DNA of 5,717 nt from an uncultured Syntrophobacteraceae bacterium (GTDB taxonomy: Bacteria > Desulfobacterota > Syntrophobacteria > Syntrophobacterales > Syntrophobacteraceae): contig CALBZH010000487.1 in the NCBI GenBank assembly GCA_937889795.1, forward strand, positions 1 through 5,717. The letters are read 5' to 3'. Positions 1 to 5,717 of the stretch are shown one piece after another (within the stretch, counting starts at the first letter, position 1; each line of letters begins with the position of its first letter). Below the pieces are notes generated by a model. That model had not been told where the DNA came from and ran no database searches. It worked only from the letters and a program-made list of their open reading frames with translations. The position numbers were made by a program, and so were the translations under genes.

Positions 1-47
1 GAGATATCCACTCGTGACTGGAGTTCAGACGTGTGCTCTTCCGATCT
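1..47. other. Illumina TruSeq index adapter left on contig end (artefact)
   Basis: Positions 14-47 match the 34-base Illumina index-read adapter exactly, from GTGACTGGAG to CTCTTCCGATCT. Positions 1-5 (GAGAT) fit the end of the P7 primer. Positions 6-13 (ATCCACTC) fill the index slot, and their reverse complement GAGTGGAT fits TruSeq index 23 (GAGTGG followed by AT). The stretch is therefore library DNA, and genome sequence starts at about position 48. Translating it gives the false peptides MTGVQTCALPI, MCSSDL and MLFRSLE on the plus strand and RSEEHTSELQS on the minus strand, which are familiar adapter contaminants in protein databases. It also means position 1 is a true contig end. The adapter match is read directly from the sequence; the index number is from memory. 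Confidence 0.97.
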
Positions 48-449
48 CTCGAGCGCATCGGCGGATTCATTCAGCCGCTTCTCGAAAAACGCGATACTCG
101 CGTCTTCGAGCTGCATTCCGGTTTCGATGGCCACCACGTCATCGACGCATGCCTTGGGCATCTTACCGTGCTCTTCGGCGATCTTGCGAAGGATAGCCTT
201 CTTGTCTTCCGTTTCAAACTCGTGGTACTTGCAGGCATCCGGTTGCACGCGACCGTGCTTCAGCTGCTCATAGAGCTCTTGGATGCGCTTGACGTGATCC
301 AGCTCGCCATCCACGAGCATCCTGAAGGTCTCGATACCGACTTGGTCCGGGCACGCTTTCATGGCATCCTCGTAAAGCGCCCGTTTTCGCTCCTTCATCT
401 CCAAAGCCGTGCAAAACATATCCAATGCGCTGTCATTGGGTCCGGCCAT
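48..449 (-). CDS. Ferritin-like (rubrerythrin-family) protein, 3' end missing at contig edge
   Basis: The minus-strand frame starting at ATG 449-447 is open for 134 codons and then runs into the adapter, so the C-terminus is lost. The start has a Shine-Dalgarno AGGAG at 460-456, six bases away. The protein reads as a four-helix diiron bundle of the ferritin-like superfamily. Helix 1 covers about residues 8-32 (ALEMKERKRALYE), helix 2 about 37-64 with an ExxH pair (E49, H52), and helix 3 about 103-128 with E109 and E115. Helix 4, with the second ExxH expected, is absent. Relatives of about 150-170 residues occur in anaerobic Desulfobacterota and are thought to handle iron or peroxide in the cytoplasm; no substrate can be assigned here. 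There is no rubredoxin-type CxxC pair in the visible part. K19 stands where relatives usually have the helix-1 glutamate. An annotation extended to position 1 would wrongly add 15 adapter-encoded residues. Confidence 0.8.
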
Positions 450-529
450 CGGTAACTCCTGATTTATCCGTGAGAGAATGAAACGTAATCCCCCACAAAC
501 GGGGTGAATGAAAGCATCCATTTCCAAAC

Positions 530-543
530 GGGAACTGCTTCCC
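530..543. repeat. Perfect inverted repeat at the start point of the ferritin-like promoter
   Basis: GGGAA-CTGC-TTCCC is a perfect 5-base inverted repeat with a 4-base centre. It directly abuts the minus-strand -10 box and covers the expected +1. That is a classic place for a repressor operator. It could instead form a small hairpin at the 5' end of the transcript. I do not recognise it as the site of a named regulator, and a repeat this short can occur by chance. Confidence 0.35.
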
Positions 544-572
544 ATAATAAGCGCGATTCCCACGAGTGTAAA
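544..572 (-). promoter_or_regulatory. Sigma-70-type promoter for the ferritin-like gene
   Basis: On the minus strand a -35 box TTTACA (572-567, five of six matches to TTGACA) is followed by a 17-base spacer and a -10 box TATTAT (549-544, five of six matches to TATAAT). Transcription would begin near 537 and give a leader of about 88 bases before the ATG at 449. The two boxes and the ideal spacing are seen directly; activity is inferred. Confidence 0.6.
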
Positions 573-670
573 TTACCATGTTGCTCAGTGCCCTTGATCG
601 CTGATTCTCCTTATGTTAATTGCGATCCACCCTAATGAAAGCGTCTCGACTCCCCCCGAGACATCCCGTG

Positions 671-683
671 CGGTCGACGACCG
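671..683. repeat. 13-base palindrome upstream of hypA
   Basis: CGGTCG-A-CGACCG is a perfect 6-base inverted repeat around a single central base, ending 38 bases before the hypA GTG. It could be an operator of the hyp operon. I could not find a convincing sigma-70 or sigma-54 (TGGCAC-N5-TTGC) promoter between 450 and 721 pointing toward hypA, so the role is open. The GC-rich context makes chance palindromes fairly likely. Confidence 0.3.
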
Positions 684-711
684 GACTGCTGCATTGTTTT
701 CCGGACGAGAT

Positions 712-715
712 GAGG
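712..715 (+). promoter_or_regulatory. Ribosome binding site that fixes the hypA GTG start
   Basis: GAGG lies six bases before GTG 722. The other in-frame candidates, TTG 620 and ATG 635, have no such motif in front of them. This supports the GTG. Confidence 0.65.
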
Positions 716-721
716 TGCCCC

Positions 722-1087
722 GTGCATGAAATGTCCATTGCGCAAAGCCTGCTGACCATCATTTTGGATGAAAGCGCGAGGCACCGCATCAAGCAGGTGC
801 GCCAGGTCAACCTTCAGGTCGGCGCCATGGCTGCGATCGTCCCGGAATCGCTAAACTTCTGTTTTGAGCTTCTGTCGCGAGACACGCTCGCCGAGGGAGC
901 CACCCTTTCGATCGAGGAGATTCCCGTGGTGGCGCGCTGCAGGGACTGCAATCTCAACTACCCGGTCGAAAACCAAGTCTTTTTGTGCCCCCAGTGCGGC
1001 GTGCCCAGCCTCGAGCTGATCAGTGGACGAGAGCTCTCCGTCGTGAGCATTGAGGGCGAAACAGGAGATGACGATGGCTCAAATTAA
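722..1087 (+). CDS. hypA: Hydrogenase nickel incorporation protein HypA
   Basis: HypA is the cytoplasmic nickel chaperone that works with HypB to insert nickel into the large subunit of NiFe hydrogenase. From GTG 722 the product has 121 residues and begins (M/V)HEMSIAQSL, the hallmark N-terminus in which His2 and the following Glu3 belong to the nickel site. Starts at 620 or 635 would add 34 or 29 unrelated residues and bury this histidine, so I reject them. The structural zinc site is C73xxC76 and C89xxC92. Length fits the family (about 113-120). The acidic tail (GDDDG, residues 115-119) comes from the part that overlaps the hypB start. It is the first gene of the operon, and its 3' end overlaps hypB by 14 bases, suggesting translational coupling. 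Identification is firm. Confidence 0.96.
   Translation: MHEMSIAQSLLTIILDESARHRIKQVRQVNLQVGAMAAIVPESLNFCFELLSRDTLAEGATLSIEEIPVVARCRDCNLNYPVENQVFLCPQCGVPSLELISGRELSVVSIEGETGDDDGSN
1063..1067 (+). promoter_or_regulatory. Ribosome binding site inside hypA that fixes the hypB start
   Basis: AGGAG lies six bases before ATG 1074 but touches ATG 1068 with no spacer, so the second ATG is the likely start. TTG 1050 has no suitable motif. Confidence 0.7.
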
Positions 1088-1748
1088 AGTGCCCGTGGTC
1101 CAGAACATTTTGGAGGCCAACGAGCGGTTGGCGGCCCTTAACCGACAGCGCTTCGACAAAGCCGGCATTTATGCGATCAATCTGATGAGCTCCCCCGGAG
1201 CAGGGAAGACCTCGCTCCTGGAAAAGACAATCGAGGCGTTGGCCGGCCGGCTCAACATGGCCGTCATCGAAGGGGACCTGCAGACGGCTTACGATGCGGA
1301 GCGGATCCAGAAGAAAGGCGTTCAGGCGGTTCAGATCAACACCGATGGCGGGTGCCACCTCGATGGCAACATGATCCAAATCGCCATGGATGCTCTGGAC
1401 CTCACCGATGTCGATCTTTTGGTCATTGAAAACGTTGGCAACCTCGTCTGCCCGGCGGAATTCAATCTCGGCGAGCACGACAAGGTAACGATCCTCAGCG
1501 TGACCGAAGGAGACGACAAACCCCTCAAATACCCGCTCATGTTTCAGATCTCATCGGTGCTCATCGTGAACAAGATCGACCTTCTCCCCTACGTGAGCTG
1601 CAGCATGGACGCCATCCGCAAGCAGGCGCACCAGCTGAACGCCACCCAACAGATCTTCGAGATCTCTTGTCGGACGGGTGAGGGTTTGGAGCCCTGGATC
1701 CGCTGGCTCGAAGACAGAGTCCGGGCGCAGAAGAAACGGATGGGATAG
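1074..1748 (+). CDS. hypB: Hydrogenase nickel incorporation GTPase HypB (short form)
   Basis: HypB is a SIMIBI-class GTPase whose GTP cycle drives nickel delivery with HypA. The 224-residue product shows the P-loop SSPGAGKTS (39-47), the switch region EGDLQTAYDAERI (66-78), the G-domain metal site GGCHLDGNM with C94-H95, its partner C126 in NVGNLVCPAEF, and the guanine-specificity motif NKID (166-169). It lacks both the N-terminal CxxCGC high-affinity nickel motif of Escherichia coli HypB and the histidine-rich stretch of rhizobial HypB. It is therefore the short form, which binds metal only in the G domain, and nickel storage by this protein is unlikely. The start at ATG 1074 is chosen for its AGGAG; ATG 1068 would add two residues. 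It overlaps hypA by 14 bases and is followed by hypF after 68 bases. Confidence 0.96.
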   Translation: MAQIKVPVVQNILEANERLAALNRQRFDKAGIYAINLMSSPGAGKTSLLEKTIEALAGRLNMAVIEGDLQTAYDAERIQKKGVQAVQINTDGGCHLDGNMIQIAMDALDLTDVDLLVIENVGNLVCPAEFNLGEHDKVTILSVTEGDDKPLKYPLMFQISSVLIVNKIDLLPYVSCSMDAIRKQAHQLNATQQIFEISCRTGEGLEPWIRWLEDRVRAQKKRMG

Positions 1749-1760
1749 GCTCGGAGGCTC

Positions 1761-1782
1761 TCCCTGATCGGAGCTCCAGGGA
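1761..1782 (+). repeat. Possible hairpin in the hypB-hypF gap
   Basis: TCCCTG and CAGGGA form a perfect 6-base stem around a 10-base loop, 13 bases after the hypB stop codon. No run of T follows, so it is not a standard intrinsic terminator. If real it could protect or process the message between hypB and hypF. The evidence is weak. Confidence 0.25.
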
Positions 1783-1816
1783 ATCAACGGGTGGAAGTGG
1801 ACCTCCAACGCATACG

Positions 1817-4138
1817 ATGGACAGGGACGGCGGCGTGCAGGACCGACGGGTTTTGGTAAAAGTGCGGGGCATTGTACAGGGAGTAGGCTTTCGCCCATAC
1901 ATTTACCAGCTCGCATTCAGACATGCTTTGAACGGATGGGTCCGCAATCAGTCGGACGGGGTGGAAATCGAAGTCGCCGGCCCGGAAGACGCGGTCGCCG
2001 CTTTTCTTCGCGATCTGCCCGCTCAGGCTCCACCTCTCGCCCGCATCCACCACATCGATACCGCTGAGCTCCCTTATGCCCCTCTTAGAGCCTTCCGCAT
2101 CGCTCCCAGCTTGCAGCAGGAAGGCCGAGCGACACTCATTTCCCCCGATGTGTGCACCTGCACTGACTGTATGCGCGAGCTGCTGGATTCATCCGATCGA
2201 CGCTACCGCTACCCATTCATCAACTGCACCAACTGCGGACCGCGCTACACCATTGTCAAGGACATCCCCTATGACCGGACCAAGACCACCATGGCCTCCT
2301 TCACCATGTGCCCCGCCTGTCGCAAGGAATACGAAGACCCGCTGAACCGGAGGTTCCACGCCCAGCCGAATGGGTGCTGGGAATGCGGACCTCAAGTGTG
2401 GCTGGAGCACCCCTCCGGAGAGCGTGTGGCCGAGCGCGACGAAGCCCTGCGTGCCGCGGTGTCCCTGCTTGAACAGGGGAGGATCGTGGCGATCAAGGGG
2501 CTTGGAGGCTTTCACCTTGCCGTGGACGCCATGAACGAGGCAGCGGTAGCGCGTCTTCGGAGCCGGAAGATCCGTGAGGAGAAGCCCCTTGCCGTGATGT
2601 TTCGCGACGTCGGCACCATCGGGAAGCATTGCGATGTGTCGACAACGGAAGCAGCCCTGATTGAGTGTCGGGAGCGCCCCATTGTCATCCTGAGGCGGAT
2701 CGAGGAGGCTCCTCATAACCCCGTTGCCGCGAGCGTCGCTCCCCGAAACCGCTCGCTTGGGGCCTTTCTCCCATACACTCCCCTTCACAGGCTGCTCTTT
2801 GTGGATACGCCCCTCGAAGGCCTGGTCATGACGAGCGGCAACCAATCCGACGAGCCCATCGTCATGAGCACGGAAGAAGCCCGTGAACGGTTGCGCTCCA
2901 TTGCGGATGTCTTTCTCCTGCATGACCGAGAGATTTACATTCGCTGCGACGATTCGGTGGCACGGGTGCAAAACGGGCGGCCGCGCCTGTTGCGAAGGGC
3001 TCGGGGCTACGTGCCCGTTCCGATTCCACTGCGCCTTGAGGCTCCGACCGTTCTCGGCGTGGGCGCCGAGCTCAAGGGCACCGTCTGTCTCACAAGAAAG
3101 CACGAGGCTTTTCTCAGCCAGCACATCGGGGATCTGGAGAATCTCGAGACGCTCCACTCCTTCGAGCACACCATCGCGCATCTGCAGCAAATCCTCGAAG
3201 TGAGACCGGAATGCATCGTGCACGACCTTCACCCGGACTATCTTAGCACGCAGTGGGCACTCCAGCAGACGGACATCCCGCTTTTGGGCGTTCAGCACCA
3301 CCATGCTCACATCGCTGCGGTGGCTGCCGAGCACCTGCAGGAGGGACCGGTGCTTGGGCTCGCACTCGACGGAACGGGATACGGCAGCGACGGCACCCTT
3401 TGGGGCGGGGAGCTCCTCTGGGTTAACGGCCTTGAGCTCCGGCGGTTGGGACACTTTCGTCACTTCCGACTGCCGGGAGGCAGTGCCGCCATCAAAGAGC
3501 CGTGGCGCATGGCATACAGTTGCCTCTGGGAGCTGAGCGACGGCCGGCCGGAGCGGGACTTCCCGGACCTGGTGGACGACTGGCCCGAACACAAACGCAT
3601 GATCCTCGCTCGGATGCTCACCCAGGGCGTTAACTCGCCTCAGACATCGTCGTGTGGACGTGCCTTCGACACCATGGCCGCGCTCGCGGGCTTGCCGAGC
3701 AGCATGCGCACAAGTTATGAAGGGCAAGCGGCCATTGAGCTTGAACAGTCCATTGAACCGACCGACGACCAATACAGCCACGCGCTGCGCGAGCAACGCG
3801 ACACCCTGATCCTTGATCCGGGTCCTCTGTTCCTGGAGGCGATCGACGACCTCCGACGAGGCGGCCGGCCCGGACTCGTCGCCGGCAGGTTTCATAATGG
3901 AATCGTTGCGCTTCTTGTGGCAGCGACCGAGAGGGCTCGGGCCGCGGTTGACGTTGACCGAATTGCCTTGAGCGGCGGCGTTTTCCAGAACCGCTACTTG
4001 TCAGAAAAGATCGAGCTTGAGCTCGCCCGGAGGGGGTTTGAGGTTCTCACGCATCGAGAGCTGCCAGCGAATGACGCCTGCATCGCCTTCGGGCAGGCAA
4101 GCCTGGGAGCCCAATGGCTCCTTGCCGGTCGCCCTTGA
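1817..4138 (+). CDS. hypF: Carbamoyltransferase HypF (hydrogenase maturation)
   Basis: HypF turns carbamoyl phosphate and ATP into carbamoyl-adenylate and passes the carbamoyl group to the C-terminal cysteine of HypE, the first step of cyanide ligand synthesis. The 773-residue product has all four domains. The acylphosphatase-like domain (about 12-97) has GIVQGVGFRP with R26, and N44. The double zinc finger has C115/C118, C137/C140, C165/C168 and C187/C190, spaced CxxC-x18-CxxC-x24-CxxC-x18-CxxC. The YrdC/Sua5 domain (about 205-390) has KGLGGFHL (227-234) and TSGNQSDEP (339-347). The Kae1-like domain (about 400-770) has the metal-binding HHHAH (494-498), DGTGYGSDGT (518-527) and SGGVFQNR (719-726). 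Length is normal and no frameshift is seen. The start is uncertain by six residues: ATG 1817 has a weak ribosome site, while GTG 1835 follows AGGGA (1823-1827) by seven bases. Near the C-terminus, NDAC replaces the usual NDGG. Confidence 0.97.
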   Translation: MDRDGGVQDRRVLVKVRGIVQGVGFRPYIYQLAFRHALNGWVRNQSDGVEIEVAGPEDAVAAFLRDLPAQAPPLARIHHIDTAELPYAPLRAFRIAPSLQQEGRATLISPDVCTCTDCMRELLDSSDRRYRYPFINCTNCGPRYTIVKDIPYDRTKTTMASFTMCPACRKEYEDPLNRRFHAQPNGCWECGPQVWLEHPSGERVAERDEALRAAVSLLEQGRIVAIKGLGGFHLAVDAMNEAAVARLRSRKIREEKPLAVMFRDVGTIGKHCDVSTTEAALIECRERPIVILRRIEEAPHNPVAASVAPRNRSLGAFLPYTPLHRLLFVDTPLEGLVMTSGNQSDEPIVMSTEEARERLRSIADVFLLHDREIYIRCDDSVARVQNGRPRLLRRARGYVPVPIPLRLEAPTVLGVGAELKGTVCLTRKHEAFLSQHIGDLENLETLHSFEHTIAHLQQILEVRPECIVHDLHPDYLSTQWALQQTDIPLLGVQHHHAHIAAVAAEHLQEGPVLGLALDGTGYGSDGTLWGGELLWVNGLELRRLGHFRHFRLPGGSAAIKEPWRMAYSCLWELSDGRPERDFPDLVDDWPEHKRMILARMLTQGVNSPQTSSCGRAFDTMAALAGLPSSMRTSYEGQAAIELEQSIEPTDDQYSHALREQRDTLILDPGPLFLEAIDDLRRGGRPGLVAGRFHNGIVALLVAATERARAAVDVDRIALSGGVFQNRYLSEKIELELARRGFEVLTHRELPANDACIAFGQASLGAQWLLAGRP

Positions 4139-4191
4139 AGCATCCCCACGGAATCCCATGTCCCTTTTGAGCTCATGCCTCGGGCTATCCT

Positions 4192-4195
4192 GGAG
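4192..4195 (+). promoter_or_regulatory. Ribosome binding site that fixes the hypD GTG start
   Basis: GGAG lies six bases before GTG 4202, and the product then begins with the family-typical KYLDEYRDP. The upstream ATG 4175 has no good motif before it. Confidence 0.65.
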
Positions 4196-4201
4196 CCAGC
4201 A

Positions 4202-5302
4202 GTGAAATACCTGGACGAATACCGCGATCCCGAGCTTGCCCGAAGTCTCCTGAAAAATCTTCAAGACCGCCCACCCCTCAACGAGCCCGCAAGGCTCATG
4301 GAAATCTGCGGCACCCACACGGTGGCCATTTTCCGGTCGGGCTTGAGACAGCTGCTGCCACCTTGGATCCAGCTCATCAGCGGGCCTGGATGTCCGGTCT
4401 GCGTGACGGCCAATGAAGATATCGACCGCGCGATTTGGCTCTCCCAGCAGCCAGGCACCATCGTCACGACCTTCGGCGATCTCGTGCGCGTTCCGGGCTC
4501 GTCGTCCTCCCTCAACCTCGAGCGGAGCCGAGGTGCCGACGTCCGGATTGTCTACGCGACCTTGGACGCTCTTCAGATCGCCAGGGACAACCCCGACAAG
4601 GAGGTTGTCTTCCTGGGCATTGGCTTTGAAACCACCGTGCCGACGGTCGCAGGAGCCATCAAGATGGCGGCCGAGGAGGGACTGAAGAACTTCTCGGTGT
4701 TTTCGGCGCACAAGCTCCTGCCCCCCGCCATGCGCGCGCTCCTGGGATCACCCGATCTGCACATTAGCGGCTTTCTGTGTCCGGGGCACGTCAGCATGGT
4801 GATCGGAGCGGCGGCATACCAGGAGGTTGTTTCCGCGCACCACATTCCCTGCGTGGTGACTGGCTTCGAGCCACTTGACCTGCTCCAGGGGATTACCTCT
4901 CTCGTCGATCAGTTGAGGAAGGGGGAGGCGGCGGTCGTTAACCAGTATCGGCGGGCTGTCGCGTGGGAGGGGAATCCGAAAGCCCGCGGCCTGATCAACG
5001 AGGTCTTCGAGCCGGCGGACACGACGTGGAGAGGCCTGGGAGCCATTCCGGAAAGCGGGCTTGCCGTGCGCCCCGCGTGGGGATTGTACGACGCCACCAA
5101 GCGTTTCGATATGCCCGTCATTCAGGTCAAAGAGCACCCTGGATGTCAGTGCGGCGAGGTCCTGCGCGGCGTGATGACGCCTCCGGAATGCAAGTTGTTC
5201 AAAACGGTGTGCAGTCCCCAGAACCCCATGGGACCCTGCATGGTTTCCAGCGAAGGAACGTGCGGGGCCTACTATCGTTTCCACGACGGCACCGAGAGCT
5301 GA
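4202..5302 (+). CDS. hypD: Hydrogenase maturation iron-sulfur protein HypD
   Basis: HypD, with HypC, is the cytoplasmic scaffold on which the Fe(CN)2CO group of NiFe hydrogenase is built. It takes cyanide from HypE and holds the iron with redox-active cysteines next to a [4Fe-4S] cluster. From GTG 4202 the product has 366 residues, close to the usual 360-375. Visible motifs are CGTH (C36-H39), GPGCPVC (61-67, C64 and C67), GFETT (141-145) and the cysteine-rich C-terminus (C315, C317, C330, C337, C346, C354), which contains the cluster ligands and the MVSSEG signature. ATG 4175 would add nine unlikely residues. hypF lies 63 bases upstream. hypC, HypD's obligatory partner and frequent upstream neighbour, is not between them; the 63-base space is too small. 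Confidence 0.97.
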   Translation: MKYLDEYRDPELARSLLKNLQDRPPLNEPARLMEICGTHTVAIFRSGLRQLLPPWIQLISGPGCPVCVTANEDIDRAIWLSQQPGTIVTTFGDLVRVPGSSSSLNLERSRGADVRIVYATLDALQIARDNPDKEVVFLGIGFETTVPTVAGAIKMAAEEGLKNFSVFSAHKLLPPAMRALLGSPDLHISGFLCPGHVSMVIGAAAYQEVVSAHHIPCVVTGFEPLDLLQGITSLVDQLRKGEAAVVNQYRRAVAWEGNPKARGLINEVFEPADTTWRGLGAIPESGLAVRPAWGLYDATKRFDMPVIQVKEHPGCQCGEVLRGVMTPPECKLFKTVCSPQNPMGPCMVSSEGTCGAYYRFHDGTES

Positions 5303-5336
5303 TGCGCCTGCACAGACGTGGAGCCGGCGGCCCGCC

Positions 5337-5368
5337 CTTGGAATCATGCTTGCCGTCGTCTTGGAATC
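5337..5368. repeat. Short direct repeat in the hypD-hypE gap
   Basis: CTTGGAATC occurs twice, at 5337-5345 and 5360-5368, 23 bases apart start to start. The 95-base gap is the longest in the operon and has no gene, no clear promoter and no terminator. A two-site operator is possible, but nine-base repeats arise by chance fairly often. Confidence 0.2.
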
Positions 5369-5397
5369 GCAAGAGAAGGACAATACAAGGACATTTC

Positions 5398-5717
5398 ATG
5401 GAGCCGAAAACCATACAGCTCGATCAAGGAAGCGGAGGCAGGGCCTCCCATGAGCTCATTTCGGAGCTTTTTGTCGCCCATTTTCGAAACGACTTCCTCG
5501 ATCCCATGAATGACAGCGCGGTGCTGCAAATCCACGGCACCCGACTGGCCATGACAACCGACTCTTACGTCGTGGATCCCCTTGTCTTTCCCGGTGGCGA
5601 TATCGGCAGCCTGGCGGTTCACGGGACGGTGAATGACCTGGCCATGCTGGGGGCTGAGCCCCTTTACCTCACCGCCGGCTTTATCCTCGAGGAGGGCTTG
5701 GACCTCGAGACACTGCG
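5398..5717 (+). CDS. hypE: Hydrogenase maturation protein HypE, cut by the window end
   Basis: HypE belongs to the PurM/AIR-synthase-like ATPases. It receives the carbamoyl group from HypF on its C-terminal cysteine and uses ATP to dehydrate it to a thiocyanate, which supplies CN to the HypC-HypD complex. The first 106 residues and two bases of the next codon are present, about a third of the usual 330-350. They contain the N-terminal signature [13 protein letters not shown] (8-20), NDSAVL (38-43), TTDSYVV (53-59), [19 protein letters not shown] (64-82) with GTVND, and FILEEGL (95-101). ATG 5398 has AAGGA (5387-5391) six bases upstream. The ATPase C-terminal half and the terminal PRIC-type cysteine motif lie beyond the window. 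It follows hypD by 95 bases in the same direction and is probably part of the same operon. Confidence 0.95.
   Translation, partial: MEPKTIQLDQGSGGRASHELISELFVAHFRNDFLDPMNDSAVLQIHGTRLAMTTDSYVVDPLVFPGGDIGSLAVHGTVNDLAMLGAEPLYLTAGFILEEGLDLETL

Noticed and set aside
14..273. Two short plus-strand frames beginning MTGVQTCALPI and MCSSDL
   Set aside because: Both start inside the sequencing adapter and have no ribosome site or family resemblance.
33..455. A 140-codon plus-strand frame over the left end
   Set aside because: Its first residues (MLFRSLE) come from the adapter, and the rest is the antisense of the ferritin-like gene, which has a ribosome site, a promoter and family motifs.
491..504. 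CCCC-ACAAAC-GGGG as a possible terminator or operator
   Set aside because: The stem is only four pairs, has no T-run and lies in the leader of the ferritin-like gene; too weak to call.
476..513. Direct repeat GAATGAAA at 476-483 and 506-513
   Set aside because: Eight AT-rich bases repeated once within 40 bases is not convincing as a regulatory repeat.
594..620. TTGATC with GTTAAT as a hypA promoter
   Set aside because: Each box matches only four of six consensus bases and the spacing is 15; too weak, and no sigma-54 motif was found as an alternative.
2189..3895. A 568-codon open frame on the minus strand opposite hypF
   Set aside because: It lies wholly inside hypF, whose four domains are all recognisable. 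The antisense frame has no familiar motif; long antisense frames are expected in GC-rich genes with biased codon use.
4001..4711. A 236-codon minus-strand frame across the hypF-hypD junction
   Set aside because: It is antisense to two clearly identified genes and shows no recognisable domain.
4748..5383. A 211-codon minus-strand frame opposite the 3' half of hypD
   Set aside because: It is a shadow of hypD, whose cysteine motifs are intact in the plus frame.
1..5717. A new biological system, mobile element, CRISPR array or RNA gene
   Set aside because: All coding space is explained by known Hyp proteins and one ferritin-like gene. No transposase, repeat array, tRNA-like or rRNA-like sequence is visible.

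Overview
The window holds most of a hydrogenase maturation (hyp) operon on the plus strand, in the order hypA-hypB-hypF-hypD-hypE. A divergent ferritin-like (rubrerythrin-related) gene lies at the left edge on the minus strand. The DNA is GC-rich and codes densely. The Hyp proteins, the short HypB and the ferritin-like neighbour suggest an anaerobic bacterium of the Desulfobacterota type, perhaps a sulfate reducer or syntroph. This is inferred from protein character; no marker gene settles it. The best hyp starts include two GTG codons (hypA and hypD).

Layout. Positions 1-47 are not biological. They are an Illumina TruSeq index adapter left on the contig end. Positions 48-449 (minus) are the first 134 codons of the ferritin-like protein, which runs into the adapter. 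Positions 450-721 are the divergent intergenic region. It holds a good sigma-70-type promoter for the minus gene, an inverted repeat at that promoter's start point, and a small palindrome in front of hypA. Positions 722-5302 carry hypA, hypB, hypF and hypD. hypA and hypB overlap by 14 bases, and the later gaps are 68 and 63 bases. After a 95-base gap hypE begins at 5398 and is cut by the window end after 106 codons.

How the genes work together. HypF and HypE make the cyanide ligands of the NiFe active site: HypF transfers carbamoyl from carbamoyl phosphate to HypE, and HypE dehydrates it to thiocyanate. HypD, normally with HypC, assembles the Fe(CN)2CO unit. HypA and HypB then deliver nickel. 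All the key motifs of these proteins are visible, so the operon looks functional. hypC, usually next to hypD, is not in this window, and neither are hydrogenase structural genes.

I see no new biological system here. The points most worth a second look are the adapter and the false peptides it creates, the missing hypC, the reassigned starts of hypA, hypB and hypD, and the promoter with overlapping inverted repeat in the divergent region.
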